Source: Halomonas sp. (GTDB lineage: Bacteria; Pseudomonadota; Gammaproteobacteria; Pseudomonadales; Halomonadaceae). Taken from it: 37,512 nt of DNA. The stretch spans positions 1 through 37,512 of the forward strand of contig NZ_VMQS01000022.1 in assembly GCF_007625055.1 (NCBI RefSeq), written 5' to 3'. This document shows positions 15,242 through 25,254 of the stretch, in pieces. Numbering within the stretch: the stretch's first letter is position 1; each line of letters begins with the position of its first letter. The notes beneath the pieces were generated by a model. The model did no database searches. It saw nothing but the letters and a program-made list of their open reading frames with translations, and was not told where the DNA came from. Position numbers and translations under genes: made by a program.

Positions 15242-16357
15242 CTACGGCTGGTACTCTCGACGGGTTAACAGTACCCCGGCCTCCATATGATCCGTGAACG
15301 GGAACTGGTCAAAAAGCGCCAACCGTTCTATACGATGCGTCTGAGTCAGTATGGCCAGATTTTCAGCCAGTGTCGCAGGGTTACATGAAATATAGACAAT
15401 CGAAGGATAAACGCTGATCTGATGACAACTGGCTTCATCCAGCCCGGCGCGCGGCGGGTCTACCAGAACCGTCGAAAACTGATAGTCCTGCAGCGCCATG
15501 TCGGCAACCCGCCGGCCGCCTTTCTCTCCTTTCAGCGCCTGGGCAAATTCTTCTGCTGACATCCTGACCACCTTAGCATTGGTGATACCGTTTGCAGCAA
15601 AATTCACCTTGGCGCTGGCCACCGAGGTGCGAGAAATTTCTGTCGCCAATACCCGCCGAAAGTTTTCCGCCAGGGCCACAGTAAAATTGCCGTTGCCGCA
15701 ATATAGCTCAACCAGATCACCTGACTGGCTTCCGGCGGTTGCGGATCGCGCCCAGCCGAGCATTTTCTGGCAAATAGTGGCGTTAGGCTGGGTAAAGCTG
15801 TTTTCAACCTGCTGGTAGTGCCATGGCTGGTCGTCGACTTCCAGCGTCTCCCATACATGATCACGGCTCAACACCTTACGCTGTTTGCGAGAGCGCCCGA
15901 TGATCATGATACCCAGCGCCTTTTCCAAGGCGCGCGCTTCTTCTTCCCAGACATCACCCAGCGGTCGATGATAGATAAGTGTGACCAGTGCCTCACCCGA
16001 CAGAGTGGTCAGAAATTCCACCTGAAACAGACGATGGCGCAGCTCCTGACTGGCCAGGAAAGCATTGCGCAACTCAGGCATCAAGGCGTTTATCCGGGGG
16101 CTGGCCACCGGATACTGATCCAGTCTGACCACTGTTTTATTAGCAGGGTTTTCAGTATCTACATCAAACATGGCGTAAAACAGATCGTCGCCTTCATGCC
16201 AGATACGAAACTCACAGCGCTGGCGGTAATAACCGGGGGGTGATTCCAGGACCTCCAACGACGGAGGCGAGAATTCGGCCAGCAAGGCTTCAAGGGATTC
16301 ACGCTTGGCATTCAATTGTTCGTTATAGCGTTCGGGCTCAACCACTGGGATTGCCAA
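15242..16357 (-). CDS. trmA: tRNA (uracil-5-)-methyltransferase TrmA
   Basis: TrmA makes 5-methyluridine at position 54 of the tRNA T-loop. The 371-residue product has the TrmA N-terminus with ESPPGYYRQRCEFRIWHEG (about 40-58), the AdoMet-binding ELYCGNGNFTVALA (about 220), DPPRAGLD (about 302) and the catalytic cysteine in SCNPATLAENL (about 328). The start is a TTG (16357) with AGGAG 7 nt upstream, which is a good site; no ATG fits the family N-terminus. It follows murI on the same strand after 94 bp, and that gap contains a 6-bp inverted repeat without a T-run. Confidence 0.96.
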   Translation of the reverse strand: MAIPVVEPERYNEQLNAKRESLEALLAEFSPPSLEVLESPPGYYRQRCEFRIWHEGDDLFYAMFDVDTENPANKTVVRLDQYPVASPRINALMPELRNAFLASQELRHRLFQVEFLTTLSGEALVTLIYHRPLGDVWEEEARALEKALGIMIIGRSRKQRKVLSRDHVWETLEVDDQPWHYQQVENSFTQPNATICQKMLGWARSATAGSQSGDLVELYCGNGNFTVALAENFRRVLATEISRTSVASAKVNFAANGITNAKVVRMSAEEFAQALKGEKGGRRVADMALQDYQFSTVLVDPPRAGLDEASCHQISVYPSIVYISCNPATLAENLAILTQTHRIERLALFDQFPFTDHMEAGVLLTRREYQP

Positions 16358-16451
16358 AGATAAACTCCTCTTGTTGAACGGGTAATAATCGACAGGTAAT
16401 ACGTGTGAATGGATAGAGCAAGCGGCTTGCTTATCAGATTACGTCTGGGTA

Positions 16452-17243
16452 TCAGTTTTTCAGATGCAAAAGCTCTGGTGGTGCAAAGCCATAATCCGCC
16501 AGGCCCGCACACAGGCTTTCAGCAGTCGCTGTGGTAAAGCTGCGGTTATCATGATGCCCAAGGTTAAATGTTTCGCTGACTTGCCCTACTCGACGTGCGA
16601 TCGCTGCTCCGGAATCTACCCAGTTCAGCGCGACAGGAGACAGGGCTTCCAACCAAGGCAGCATCAATGGAAAGTGAGTACATCCAAGCACGACCGTATC
16701 CATAGGTGGAGTATCACGAGCCGCCTGCCATAGCGGGGTCAATATGGCGTTCAAACGCATCTGACTGGGTGGGTACCCGCCTAGCCAACGCTCAGCTTCC
16801 ACCACCAATCCATCGGCAGCGACACGTGTAATGCAGCAGTCACTGGCAAAACTATCAATCAGGGTCTGAGTGTAAGGTCGTCTCAGCGTGGCCGAGGTCG
16901 CCAGCAGCGCAATATGGCGGCTGGTTGATAGATGGGCCGCCGGTTTTATGGCAGGTACGGTCCCGACCACAGGAATCGTCAGCGCAGCGCGAAGCTGCTC
17001 GAGCGCCAGCGTGCTGGCCGTATTGCAGGCCACTACCAGCACACTCGGCTGACAGGCTCCCACCGCCGCCAGACAGACAGCGACAATCCGTGCGGTCAAT
17101 TCGTCATCCTGACGAAGCCCATAAGGCAGCCAGGCATTATCACATGCATAGCAAAACGCTGCCTCAGGATAGGCGCAGCGTAATGCATGAGCGACCGAGA
17201 GGCCTCCCACACCTGAGTCAAAGATTAAAATGGGGCCGGTCAT
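16452..17243 (-). CDS. murI: Glutamate racemase MurI
   Basis: MurI converts L-glutamate to D-glutamate for peptidoglycan. The 263-residue product has FDSGVGGLSV (about 8-17), the first catalytic cysteine in ACNTAS (about 73) and the second in LGCTHFPL (about 187), with YGLR and related substrate residues present. The upstream AAGGGC is a weak ribosome-binding site. The gene begins 28 bp after the terminator of the hemerythrin-like gene, so its promoter must overlap that terminator region or transcription depends on read-through. Confidence 0.95.
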   Translation of the reverse strand: MTGPILIFDSGVGGLSVAHALRCAYPEAAFCYACDNAWLPYGLRQDDELTARIVAVCLAAVGACQPSVLVVACNTASTLALEQLRAALTIPVVGTVPAIKPAAHLSTSRHIALLATSATLRRPYTQTLIDSFASDCCITRVAADGLVVEAERWLGGYPPSQMRLNAILTPLWQAARDTPPMDTVVLGCTHFPLMLPWLEALSPVALNWVDSGAAIARRVGQVSETFNLGHHDNRSFTTATAESLCAGLADYGFAPPELLHLKN

Positions 17244-17270
17244 GACGGCTTGCCCTTATCAGCACACACA

Positions 17271-17305
17271 TAAAAACGGAGCGGCCAATGATAGCACGCT
17301 CCGTT
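17271..17305 (-). terminator. Rho-independent terminator after the hemerythrin-like gene
   Basis: On the minus strand AACGGAGCG (17297-17305) pairs with CGCTCCGTT (17275-17283) across a 13-nt loop and runs into five T. It lies 39 bp past the stop at 17344 and 28 bp before the murI start. Confidence 0.8.
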
Positions 17306-17343
17306 GTAAGCCTTGAGAGTGGCCAGGCACCCTCGTGGCCATT

Positions 17344-17889
17344 TCAAACCACGGGTACGTCGGCACCTTTGAGTTTGGCATACAGTTCCGGGTAAGCCTG
17401 CTGCAGACGCCCCAACTCTTTTTCTGCACCCTCCGGCAACGCCTGACGCAAGGCGGCAATATCGTCTTCATCAAAGTGCTTTTCAACCAGCGGAAAAAGA
17501 TTTTCACGCTCCTGGCGCAGATAGGAACGGTGGGCTGCCAGATACTGCTTCAGGTCTTCTGCAAAGCGGTCCATGGGTAACACCATGTCCATCAGCACGG
17601 TATCAATATCTGCAGAAAGCCGCTCAAGCCGAGGCTTGAGTCTGCGATAGTCACTCAGCATGTTTTCGACTTGCGACACCTGATCCGGCGCTTTAGCCTG
17701 TAAGCGCTCAACAAATACGCGTTCCAGTGGTGCGGTAAAATCCTCCATGTAGGCCAGAATATAGTCCACCACTTCGCGCATTAACTGAAAGTTGGGACGC
17801 TCCCCCTTTTCAAGCTTTTTCTGTTTAAGCTGCAGTACGTGGAGCATTCGCGCCATATTGGCATGATCCAGACGCAATTGATTAAGCAT
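17344..17889 (-). CDS. Hemerythrin-like domain protein with missing iron ligands
   Basis: A 181-residue all-helical protein resembling bacterial hemerythrin/HHE-domain proteins. It starts MLNQLRLDHANMARML, has a YILAYMEDF segment where the second motif should be, and a third helix ending RQERENLFPLVEKHF. True HHE proteins carry HH in the second motif and His-x3-Glu before LFP. Here they read TAPLER and Tyr-Leu-Arg-Gln-Glu, so at least three histidine ligands are absent and only His9 of the usual set is clear. Di-iron binding is doubtful. The start at 17889 has AGGAGG upstream; the frame extends to 17964 without support. It is followed by its own terminator. Function unknown. Confidence 0.7.
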   Translation of the reverse strand: MLNQLRLDHANMARMLHVLQLKQKKLEKGERPNFQLMREVVDYILAYMEDFTAPLERVFVERLQAKAPDQVSQVENMLSDYRRLKPRLERLSADIDTVLMDMVLPMDRFAEDLKQYLAAHRSYLRQERENLFPLVEKHFDEDDIAALRQALPEGAEKELGRLQQAYPELYAKLKGADVPVV

Positions 17890-18142
17890 GTTGCCGCCTC
17901 CTTTTATCTCAGGCTTGCCGCTGGGGTATAGCCAGTGACACGCAATCTTCGCTGGAAAAAGCAAATCCTGATCTACCAGCGTTATTATTAGATTTCGTTA
18001 CTATCAGGTGAAACACAAGCAGTCTAGCAGGGCTTTGTAGAGAATAACGAATACAGTAGCCTGTTACAGCCCTCGTTAACAATGTTGACTGTCTAAGGAC
18101 AATAACACCCCCGTTTTGTTCATACCCGTACATGGAGCCAAG

Positions 18143-19507
18143 ATGGATCTGTTTACCCAGACAAGTGACTCAGCCAATGACACTCCTTTGGCCTACCGCA
18201 TGCGTCCTGTCACCCTGGATGATTATATCGGCCAGCAGTCACTCGTGGGCATTGGTAAACCGCTGCGCCGAATGGCCGAATCCGGTGTGATTCGCTCAAT
18301 GATTCTGTGGGGCCCACCAGGCGTTGGTAAAACCACACTGGCGGAAATACTGGCACGCGCCTCTGACTCCCATCTGGAAGCCATCAGTGCCGTGATGGCG
18401 GGAGTCAAGGACATACGCAACGTCGTAGAACGTGCCCGCCAGCGGCCCGAAGAAACGGTAATTCTCTTCCTGGATGAGATTCACCGCCTTAACAAGGCGC
18501 AGCAGGATGCCCTTTTGCCGCATGTTGAGTCCGGCCTTTTGACCCTGATCGGTGCCACGACTGAAAATCCCTCCTTTGAGGTGAATTCAGCCCTGCTGTC
18601 TCGAGCGCGGGTTTACGTACTCAAGTCATTATGTGAAAGCGAACTCGTTGACGTATTACGTCAAGCGCTCAGCGATCCTCAACGTGGCCTTGGCCAGAGA
18701 CATATTCGGGTCGATGATGGTGTACTCGACATCCTGGCGCGCGCCAGTGCGGGCGATGCTCGCCGGGCGCTTGGCTTGCTGGAAACCGCGTGTGATTTCA
18801 CCCAACCGCGACAGGATCACGAGCACCTTGGCCCTGAGGCATTAACAGACATACTGGGGTATTCGGCCAGCGCCTTTGATAAACAGGGTGATGCCTATTA
18901 CGACTTGCTATCGGCATTACATAAATCCGTGCGTTCGTCTCGGCCCAACCCCGCCTTGCTGTATATGGCGCGGTTTATCCAGGGCGGCGGTGACCCGCTG
19001 GACGTGGTAAGACGTTTGGCAGCCATTGCGTCCGAGGACGTTGGCAATGCTGACCCGCGCGCCCTGCCTCTGGTGATGGCCGCCTGGGATGCCTATTTAA
19101 GACTGGGGGATTACGAGGGACAGCGGGCAATAGCCCACGCCCTGATCCATCTTTGCGTGGCCCCGAAAAGCAACCGTATTGATCTGGCCTGGAAAGCTGC
19201 CCAACGCTATGTTCGCCAAACATCCGGGCTTGAGGTGCCCGGCTACCTGCGCAATGCGCCCACCCGTTTGATGGAACAGCTGGGGCACGGCCAGGGGTAC
19301 CGTTATGCTCACCACGAGCCGGATGCCTATCCGGCCGGTAGTACTCATGATTGCTGGCCAGACTCTCTGGACCGCGAGGAATTCTACCAGCCTAGCCTGT
19401 ATGGCCACGAAAAACGCTTTGCCGATATCATGGCCTGGCGCCAGGCTATGGACGAAGCGGCTGACAGAGGGGACGTCCCAACGGAGCCTAGGGGTCCTCA
19501 CGAATGA
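18143..19507 (+). CDS. rarA: Replication-associated recombination protein RarA (MgsA)
   Basis: An AAA+ ATPase of the clamp-loader clade that acts at stalled forks and binds SSB. The 454-residue product has Walker [13 protein letters not shown] (about 58), Walker [15 protein letters not shown] (about 112), the sensor 1 region [12 protein letters not shown] and the C-terminal tetramerisation domain with [11 protein letters not shown]. The start at 18143 has GGAG 5 nt upstream; nine further in-frame codons upstream look non-coding. It is convergent with lolA and overlaps its 3' end by 20 bp. In Pseudomonas and E. coli it usually follows lolA on the same strand. Confidence 0.96.
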   Translation: MDLFTQTSDSANDTPLAYRMRPVTLDDYIGQQSLVGIGKPLRRMAESGVIRSMILWGPPGVGKTTLAEILARASDSHLEAISAVMAGVKDIRNVVERARQRPEETVILFLDEIHRLNKAQQDALLPHVESGLLTLIGATTENPSFEVNSALLSRARVYVLKSLCESELVDVLRQALSDPQRGLGQRHIRVDDGVLDILARASAGDARRALGLLETACDFTQPRQDHEHLGPEALTDILGYSASAFDKQGDAYYDLLSALHKSVRSSRPNPALLYMARFIQGGGDPLDVVRRLAAIASEDVGNADPRALPLVMAAWDAYLRLGDYEGQRAIAHALIHLCVAPKSNRIDLAWKAAQRYVRQTSGLEVPGYLRNAPTRLMEQLGHGQGYRYAHHEPDAYPAGSTHDCWPDSLDREEFYQPSLYGHEKRFADIMAWRQAMDEAADRGDVPTEPRGPHE

Positions 19508-20180
19508 CATCCGCGCCTTCCGGGATGTCAAAGGTGAAGCGTTCATCGTCAATAGCATCATTCTGGCGGATGGCACTGAAAATTATTGCCGTACGTTGGC
19601 CGGTACTGTCCGTCATCCACAGCTCCGTCAGCGTTTCGCCTTCAAACATCAGATTAAGTTCTTCAAACAGGGTATCTGGGGTTGAAGGCACCAGCGTAAA
19701 TGTGTCTTGATCATCTTTCTCGTAGTGCACATCGTAACTTGCTGTCAGATCGTCAATATTGCCAGAAAGCAGTAACGCCGGTGTATGGGTGACACGTTCA
19801 TCAACGGCCTGGACAGTCACTTGTTCCAGATCCGGGTCGTACAGATAGACGTCTTCACCGTCTGACATGACGGTCTGCGAATAAGGCGCATCAACCTCCC
19901 AACGTAACAGCCCGGGGCGCGCCAGCCACATCTCGCCCTGCGCTTCCTGAAGGTTATCGCCACTGCCATCCAGAATTTTCTGCTCAAAACTGGCGTGATA
20001 GGTTTCCAGCGGTGCCAGGCGCTCACTCAGGCGTTCAGCAACATCCTGCGCCCAGGTGTTTGAGCTGACCATCAACCCAAGCGCCGTGACCGTCAGCATC
20101 AGCCCCAAAAAGCGCTGGCGGTTAACAGAAGGAACAGCGTCAGGCGTGAGTGCCACAACAGGCGTATCAGTGCGATTCAT
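19488..20180 (-). CDS. lolA: Outer-membrane lipoprotein carrier protein LolA
   Basis: A periplasmic chaperone that carries lipoproteins from LolCDE to LolB. The 230-residue precursor has an unusually long N-region (about 23 residues) before the hydrophobic signal core FLGLMLTVTALGLMVSS, with a likely cleavage site after NTWA (about residue 44). The mature part shows the LolA pattern: TYHASFEQ, EMWLARPGLLRWEV, SDGEDVYLYDPDLEQVTV and the acidic C-terminus. AAGGA precedes the ATG. It is the second gene after ftsK, 128 bp away across two stem-loops, and its last 20 bp overlap rarA on the other strand. Confidence 0.93.
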   Translation of the reverse strand: MNRTDTPVVALTPDAVPSVNRQRFLGLMLTVTALGLMVSSNTWAQDVAERLSERLAPLETYHASFEQKILDGSGDNLQEAQGEMWLARPGLLRWEVDAPYSQTVMSDGEDVYLYDPDLEQVTVQAVDERVTHTPALLLSGNIDDLTASYDVHYEKDDQDTFTLVPSTPDTLFEELNLMFEGETLTELWMTDSTGQRTAIIFSAIRQNDAIDDERFTFDIPEGADVIREDP

Positions 20181-20203
20181 AGCGATTTCCTTTATCTTCC
20201 TGA

Positions 20204-20278
20204 AGGATGAGTGTTCATCCTCAATAAGGTTGTTGTGGTCTCAGACGCTCGCTGCGCCGCAAGGTTTCACCTACGGCG
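20204..20278 (-). other. Two stem-loops in the ftsK-lolA gap
   Basis: On the minus strand a CGCCG/CGGCG plus AGGT/ACCT stem-loop (20255-20278) is followed by a perfect 7-bp AGGATGA/TCATCCT stem with a 4-nt loop (20204-20221). Neither has a T-run, so they look like mRNA-processing or attenuation structures rather than full terminators. The second lies 24 bp before the lolA start. Confidence 0.4.
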
Positions 20279-20308
20279 TGGTTTTCTTGATAGTTGCACG
20301 ATTGGGGA

Positions 20309-23300
20309 TCAGTGCCCTGTGGGCGCATTAGCCAATACTTCACGCTGACCATTGGACCCCATGGAAGACACAACGCCTGCGCTTTCCATGGCATCCACCA
20401 GGCGTGCTGCCCGGTTATAACCAATCTTGAAGCGACGCTGAACAGCAGAGATCGAGGCTTTGCGGGTTTCAGTGACAAACTGCACGGCTTCGTCGTAAAG
20501 CGCATCCTGCTCGGCATCATCATTATCTGTCCCTTCCGCCTCCAGCCCCGCCAACGCATCCGCTGATACCCCGCCGGTCAGTATTTCCTCAATGTACTCA
20601 GGCTCGCCACGCAGCTTCCAGTCCTCGACAACGCGGTGAACTTCATCATCATCGACAAAGGCGCCATGTACGCGATTGGGCGGTCCCGAGCCGGCAGGCA
20701 AATACAGCATATCGCCATGGCCCAGCAGGCTTTCAGCGCCGCCCTGATCAAGAATTGTCCGCGAATCAATTCGGGACGACACCTGAAATGCCATACGAGA
20801 CGGGATATTGGCCTTGATCAGACCGGTCACCACATCCACGGAAGGCCGTTGCGTGGCCAGGATGAGATGAATCCCGGCAGCACGCGCTTTCTGCGCCAGT
20901 CGAGCGATCAATTCTTCCACCTTCTTGCCCACGATCATGAACATATCGGCAAATTCATCAATGACCACCACGATGTAGGGCAGCTTTTCCAGTACCGGGG
21001 GCGCCTGATGCATTTCCCAGGGCTGGGGCTCCCAGAGAGGGTCAGCCACCTGGGCACCCGCCCTGTCTGCCTCATCCAGACGCGAATTGAAGCCAGCAAT
21101 GTTGCGGACTCCCATTGCCGCCATCAGCTTGTAGCGGCGCTCCATTTCAGCCACGCACCAGCGCAGGCTGTTGGCCGCTTCTTTCATATCGGTGACGACC
21201 GGTGCCAGCAAATGTGGAATGCCGTCATATACGGATAGCTCCAGCATTTTAGGGTCGACCATGATCAGGCGCAGTTCATCAGGCGTGGCTTTAAGCAACA
21301 TCGAAACCAGCATGGCATTGACCCCTACCGACTTACCTGAACCCGTTGTGCCGGCTACCAGCAGATGAGGCATCTTGCCGAGGTTGGCCACGACAGGGCC
21401 ACCGCCAATATCCTGGCCCAGCGCCATCGTCAGCGGGGAAGTTTCCTGTTGGTAGAGATCAGAATCAACGACCTCACGCAGGCGAATCATGGCCCGATTA
21501 GGGTTAGGGATTTCGATACCGACAGTCGGACGGCCAGGAATCACTTCGACCACGCGGACACTTTTTACCATCAGCGATCGCGCCAGGTCCTTCGCCAGGT
21601 TGGTAATCTTGGAAACCTTGACGCCAGCGGCCGGCTTGATTTCAAAGCGGGTAATGACCGGACCTGGCCAGGTATCCACAACCTCGGCTTTGACGCCGTA
21701 TTCCTTCAGACGTATCTCCAGAAGTTCTGCCATATCGGCCAACTGCTGTTCGCTGTAGTTGGGTTTTTGCGGCTCGGGTGGCGTCAACAGGCGCAGGCTG
21801 GGCACGTCACCATCAGGCTCTGGCATGCCCTCCAGTACCGGACGCTGATTTTGCAAGTGTTCAACGGTCCATAGCGTCATGCTTTCATCATCCACCGGGT
21901 CAGCGGTTGATACCGATGGAGGAGCTGACGCTCCCAGCATGGATGCTGGCTCTTGTTCTCTCGGGTCACCTGTTTTTGATGATTCACCTTCCGTCTGCGG
22001 CTCAGCAGCAAAAGCTGATTCCAGGGCTTGCGGCCAGTCAGGGTCGTCGTTCAACACCGGTTCCGGGACAATTTCCGGTACACGTCTTTCAGGCACAGGC
22101 TGTTCAGAAACTGCTGCTGTCCTCTCATTGGCATCGGGCGCCTGCTCAGGCCCGGGCGCTGAAAACGCAGTTGCTTCAGACGGCCATTCAGAGCCAAGCC
22201 GGGGTTCAATACGCTCGGGAAATTTTGCAGTCACTTCTTCATGGGGGGCCGAAGTATTATTCTCAGATGCCGTAAACGCAGCCGGATTAATGGCGTGGCG
22301 AGATGGCTCTGGAACGCTTTCAGCCGTGTTGTTATCAGCGTCGTCCTCAAGCCTTTCCACGCCACTGTGCGCAGCACGCTCGACAGCGGAATCTGCGACG
22401 CCGGGGGAAGCGTTGCTTTCAGAGGTGGTGGGTCTTGGTGAATCTTTAGCCGCAAGAGCAGACTCTGTATGCCGAGAGGCTGTCAGGCGTGTGGCTGCCC
22501 AGGCACCACCGGCTGCAGTAGCGCCAGCAGCAGTTCCCAGGGAGACACGCGGCTCTCGTTGTGGGCTGGCTGATTCAGCAGGTGCGGGCTCATCTGCCGA
22601 AAAGACAGGCTGCTTTTGAGTGCCAGGCGTTTCTTGCTGCGAGTCATCATCACCCAGATATGGCCTGCGCTTGGCTTGATGCTCGCGGCGCTTTGTCTCC
22701 AGGCCGCCGAGCAGTTGACGTACCCGACGTCCCAGCCGACATGCCTGATGCCCGACTTCATCTGTCAGTTCAAGCCATGAGACGCCGGTAAGAATCGGAA
22801 AACCACCCAAAATCAGGGCCCCTGCCACCAGGCCAACGCCTGAGTGGCTCAGGACCGGCAACAGGGTAGTGACCAGACCTTCACCAATAATGCCGCCGGC
22901 GCCGTAAGGCAGAATGCTATCCGGACTGAAGAAATGCTGGGCACCCAGCAGGGTGGTGCCCAGCAGAAGCATCACAAAGCCGGCTACACGCACGGCCAAT
23001 GCCAGCATATCCAGTCTAAACGTGACCTGGCGTGAACGCATCAGCCACCAGGCAGTAAACGCCAACACCCCAGGGAACCAAAGTGCACTGGAACCCAATA
23101 ATGAATACATGACGTCCGCCAACCATGCACCCAGTGCGCCCATCCAGTTAGCCACCTCGGTTTCGGGTCCGCGATACGACCAGCCCGGGTCGCCAGCCTG
23201 ATAACTGAACAACGCCAGGAGCAAAAATACACAAAGTGCCAGCAGCACAATGACCACGGCCTCGCGTGCCACGCCCTGCAGGCGAACACCGACATGCCTG

Positions 23301-23410
23301 GCGCCTGCCTTTGCTTTGGCCTTGGCGACATTAACCCGCTCAGACGATGCCTTGGGTGTTCCGCCTGAGCCCTGCGACGCTTGCCTGTTAACAGTTTTTT
23401 TCACGTTCAA
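20309..23410 (-). CDS. ftsK: DNA translocase FtsK
   Basis: A division-septum DNA pump that moves chromosome termini and activates XerCD at dif. The 1033-residue protein has about four N-terminal membrane segments (roughly 50-215), then a long Pro/Glu/Ala/Ser-rich linker (about 230-540). The motor follows, with Walker [13 protein letters not shown] (about 686) and Walker [12 protein letters not shown] (about 817), and a C-terminal winged-helix gamma domain (about 965-1030, [14 protein letters not shown]) that reads KOPS sites. The start is TTG (23410) with GGGAG 6 nt upstream. It leads the ftsK-lolA unit. The acidic, low-complexity linker is common in FtsK but hard to align. Confidence 0.97.
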   Translation of the reverse strand: MNVKKTVNRQASQGSGGTPKASSERVNVAKAKAKAGARHVGVRLQGVAREAVVIVLLALCVFLLLALFSYQAGDPGWSYRGPETEVANWMGALGAWLADVMYSLLGSSALWFPGVLAFTAWWLMRSRQVTFRLDMLALAVRVAGFVMLLLGTTLLGAQHFFSPDSILPYGAGGIIGEGLVTTLLPVLSHSGVGLVAGALILGGFPILTGVSWLELTDEVGHQACRLGRRVRQLLGGLETKRREHQAKRRPYLGDDDSQQETPGTQKQPVFSADEPAPAESASPQREPRVSLGTAAGATAAGGAWAATRLTASRHTESALAAKDSPRPTTSESNASPGVADSAVERAAHSGVERLEDDADNNTAESVPEPSRHAINPAAFTASENNTSAPHEEVTAKFPERIEPRLGSEWPSEATAFSAPGPEQAPDANERTAAVSEQPVPERRVPEIVPEPVLNDDPDWPQALESAFAAEPQTEGESSKTGDPREQEPASMLGASAPPSVSTADPVDDESMTLWTVEHLQNQRPVLEGMPEPDGDVPSLRLLTPPEPQKPNYSEQQLADMAELLEIRLKEYGVKAEVVDTWPGPVITRFEIKPAAGVKVSKITNLAKDLARSLMVKSVRVVEVIPGRPTVGIEIPNPNRAMIRLREVVDSDLYQQETSPLTMALGQDIGGGPVVANLGKMPHLLVAGTTGSGKSVGVNAMLVSMLLKATPDELRLIMVDPKMLELSVYDGIPHLLAPVVTDMKEAANSLRWCVAEMERRYKLMAAMGVRNIAGFNSRLDEADRAGAQVADPLWEPQPWEMHQAPPVLEKLPYIVVVIDEFADMFMIVGKKVEELIARLAQKARAAGIHLILATQRPSVDVVTGLIKANIPSRMAFQVSSRIDSRTILDQGGAESLLGHGDMLYLPAGSGPPNRVHGAFVDDDEVHRVVEDWKLRGEPEYIEEILTGGVSADALAGLEAEGTDNDDAEQDALYDEAVQFVTETRKASISAVQRRFKIGYNRAARLVDAMESAGVVSSMGSNGQREVLANAPTGH

Positions 23411-23718
23411 GCAATTCTCCCTTCATACCTGACACTGACAGCCACAGCCCGCAAGAAGTCTTTTCCAGCGCTGCGGCCATAAACCCTATCGAAAATGATC
23501 GCCGGATCAGAACACACTTTTCAGACAATTCGGCAACAGCTCGTCTTTCGTCGCGTGCAAGGGCGTTCTTTTTCAGATAGCTACTTGGCGCTTGCGCTCT
23601 GCCATCATACCGAGCATCCTTTTGCCGTCACAGGGTCTATTACCACTGTTGACAATTGAGGTTGAGAATAACAGAGATCCGATTCCATTGGTTCATCAGC
23701 TCATTTCAGGGAGCCCTT
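23411..23718. other. 308-bp gap between divergent ftsK and aat
   Basis: No ORF with a ribosome-binding site or recognisable protein is present. A plausible ftsK promoter lies at 23604-23631 on the minus strand. A TTGACA at about 23650 on the plus strand has no matching -10 at normal spacing. In Pseudomonas trxB usually occupies the ftsK-aat interval, and no trxB remnant can be recognised here. Confidence 0.4.
23604..23631 (-). promoter_or_regulatory. Candidate ftsK promoter
   Basis: On the minus strand GTGACG (23626-23631) and TATGAT (23604-23609) are 16 bp apart, matching the -35 at 4 of 6 and the -10 at 5 of 6. The leader to the ftsK TTG would be about 185 nt. Confidence 0.35.
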
Positions 23719-24486
23719 ATGCTACCTTGGCTGGATAGTACATCACCCTGCTTTCCTGACGTATCCATGGCACTCGATAGCCCTGACGGCCTGCTGGCGG
23801 CGGGCGGTGCATTAACCCCCCCCTGGCTGGTAAGCGCCTACCGTCAGGGAATCTTTCCTTGGTTCAGTGAAGGAGATCCTATCCTGTGGTGGAGCCCTAA
23901 TCCAAGAATGGTGCTATATCCTGAAAATTTCAGGCAAAGACGCAGTCTAACCAAACGCTTACGCAATGGTGGCTTCTCGGTCACCCTGGATCAATGCTTT
24001 GAAAGGGTCATCTTGGCCTGCGCTGCGCCGCGTCAGGGTGAAGCCGGCACCTGGATTACCGATGAGATGCTCTCCGCCTATGCGCACCTCCATCAGGCTG
24101 GCATTGCTCATAGCATTGAAGTGCACCGCGACAACGCCCTGGTAGGCGGGCTTTACGGACTGGCCATGGGGCCAATATTTTTTGGCGAATCAATGTTTTC
24201 AGATCAGGCGGATGCGTCCAAGGTCGCCCTTGCCTACCTGACTGCGGCAATGCGCCAGGGGGGTGGCACCCTGATTGACTGCCAGATGTACACGCCTCAC
24301 CTTGCCCATATGGGGGCTGAAACCATTTCTCGCACAAGCTTCATCAACTATCTTGAACTATGCTTACCGCAGAGAGATTTCCGATCATCTGCCGATCACG
24401 AGGAAGCACCCAGAGTACCTTCCTCAGCGTGGCTGGGTGCCCTCGCGGCACCGGACAATCAGGGACTGATAGAGACCACTCACTGA
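23719..24486 (+). CDS. aat: Leucyl/phenylalanyl-tRNA-protein transferase Aat
   Basis: Aat adds Leu or Phe to proteins that begin with Lys or Arg, creating N-degrons. The 255-residue product has the family blocks FPDVSMALDSPDGLLAAGG, YRQGIFPWF, PILWWSPNPRMVL (about 57-69) and the core GLYGLAMGPIFFGESMFS (about 147-164), then LIDCQMYTPHL. The start at 23719 has GGGAG 5 nt upstream; the earlier in-frame ATG at 23656 lacks support. It is 33 bp upstream of bpt and probably cotranscribed. Residues after about 225 are variable. Confidence 0.96.
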   Translation: MLPWLDSTSPCFPDVSMALDSPDGLLAAGGALTPPWLVSAYRQGIFPWFSEGDPILWWSPNPRMVLYPENFRQRRSLTKRLRNGGFSVTLDQCFERVILACAAPRQGEAGTWITDEMLSAYAHLHQAGIAHSIEVHRDNALVGGLYGLAMGPIFFGESMFSDQADASKVALAYLTAAMRQGGGTLIDCQMYTPHLAHMGAETISRTSFINYLELCLPQRDFRSSADHEEAPRVPSSAWLGALAAPDNQGLIETTH

Positions 24487-24519
24487 TACTTTCACTCATT
24501 CGCCATCAGGAGGCCAACC

Positions 24520-25254
24520 GTGAGCAGCAACACGCCACGTCGACCCGTGAGGGATTTGCGCTTCTTTCTGACAGTGCCACATGACTGTAGCTACCTGCCT
24601 GACCGCGAAGCGACCACCCTCTTTCTGGATCCTCAGGAAGCGCCTCTGCCTGGCGTTTACGACTCACTGTCATTGCTGGGTTTTCGTCGCAGCGGGCGGC
24701 ACCTCTACCGCCCACATTGCGAAGGGTGCAATGCCTGCCGCTCGGTGCGCATTCCGGTTGAGCGCTTTGAGCCAAACCGCACTCAGCGCAGGGTGTTGCG
24801 CCGCAATTCAGACATTCAGACCCGTGTCGTGAATGCCAGCTTCAACAGTCGCCATTATGCCCTATATGCAAATTATATCTGTCACCGGCATGCTGACGGC
24901 GACATGTATCCACCCAGTCATGAGCAGTACCGTACTTTTTTGACGCTTAACGAGTCTTATGCCTTTCTGCTGGAGTTCACCCTCGGCGATGAACTGGTAG
25001 CCGTCGCGGCTTTTGACCAGCTTGAACACGGTATTTCTGCGATCTATACCTTTTTTGCCACTGACCAAGCCTTCGAGAAACGCTCCTTGGGGACACTGGC
25101 CATTCTGAAACTGATTGAAATAGCCAGAACGCAGGCACTGCCCCATCTGTATCTAGGCTACTGGATCGAAGAGTGCCGTAAAATGAACTATAAAAAACAC
25201 TTCTCGCCAGTTGAAGTACTGAGTGGGCGTCATTGGCAACCTCTGATAACGTGA
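24520..25254 (+). CDS. bpt: Aspartate/glutamate leucyltransferase Bpt
   Basis: Bpt attaches Leu to proteins starting with Asp or Glu, the bacterial counterpart of arginyl-transferase Ate1. The 244-residue protein has the N-terminal LTVPHDCSYLPDREATTLFLDP and the HCEGCNACRSVRIPV block (Cys-rich, about 66-80). The C-terminal GNAT-like half includes LGYWIEECRKMNYKKHFSPVEVL. It starts at GTG (24520) behind a strong AGGAGG. Enterobacteria such as E. coli lack this gene. It lies between aat and infA, beside clpA/clpS, so the whole tagging and recognition set is local. Confidence 0.95.
   Translation: MSSNTPRRPVRDLRFFLTVPHDCSYLPDREATTLFLDPQEAPLPGVYDSLSLLGFRRSGRHLYRPHCEGCNACRSVRIPVERFEPNRTQRRVLRRNSDIQTRVVNASFNSRHYALYANYICHRHADGDMYPPSHEQYRTFLTLNESYAFLLEFTLGDELVAVAAFDQLEHGISAIYTFFATDQAFEKRSLGTLAILKLIEIARTQALPHLYLGYWIEECRKMNYKKHFSPVEVLSGRHWQPLIT

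Noticed and set aside
16417..16431. AGCAAG/CTTGCT inverted repeat between murI and trmA considered as a terminator
   Set aside because: It is followed by no T-run on either strand and the stem is only 6 bp, so it is unlikely to end transcription.
21879..22619. A 246-codon open frame rich in Ser, Gly and Ala on the plus strand inside ftsK
   Set aside because: It is the complement of the low-complexity ftsK linker. It has no ribosome-binding site or recognisable fold, and the ftsK frame explains the region.
23649..23680. TTGACA upstream of aat considered as a promoter
   Set aside because: No acceptable -10 hexamer lies 15-19 bp downstream.
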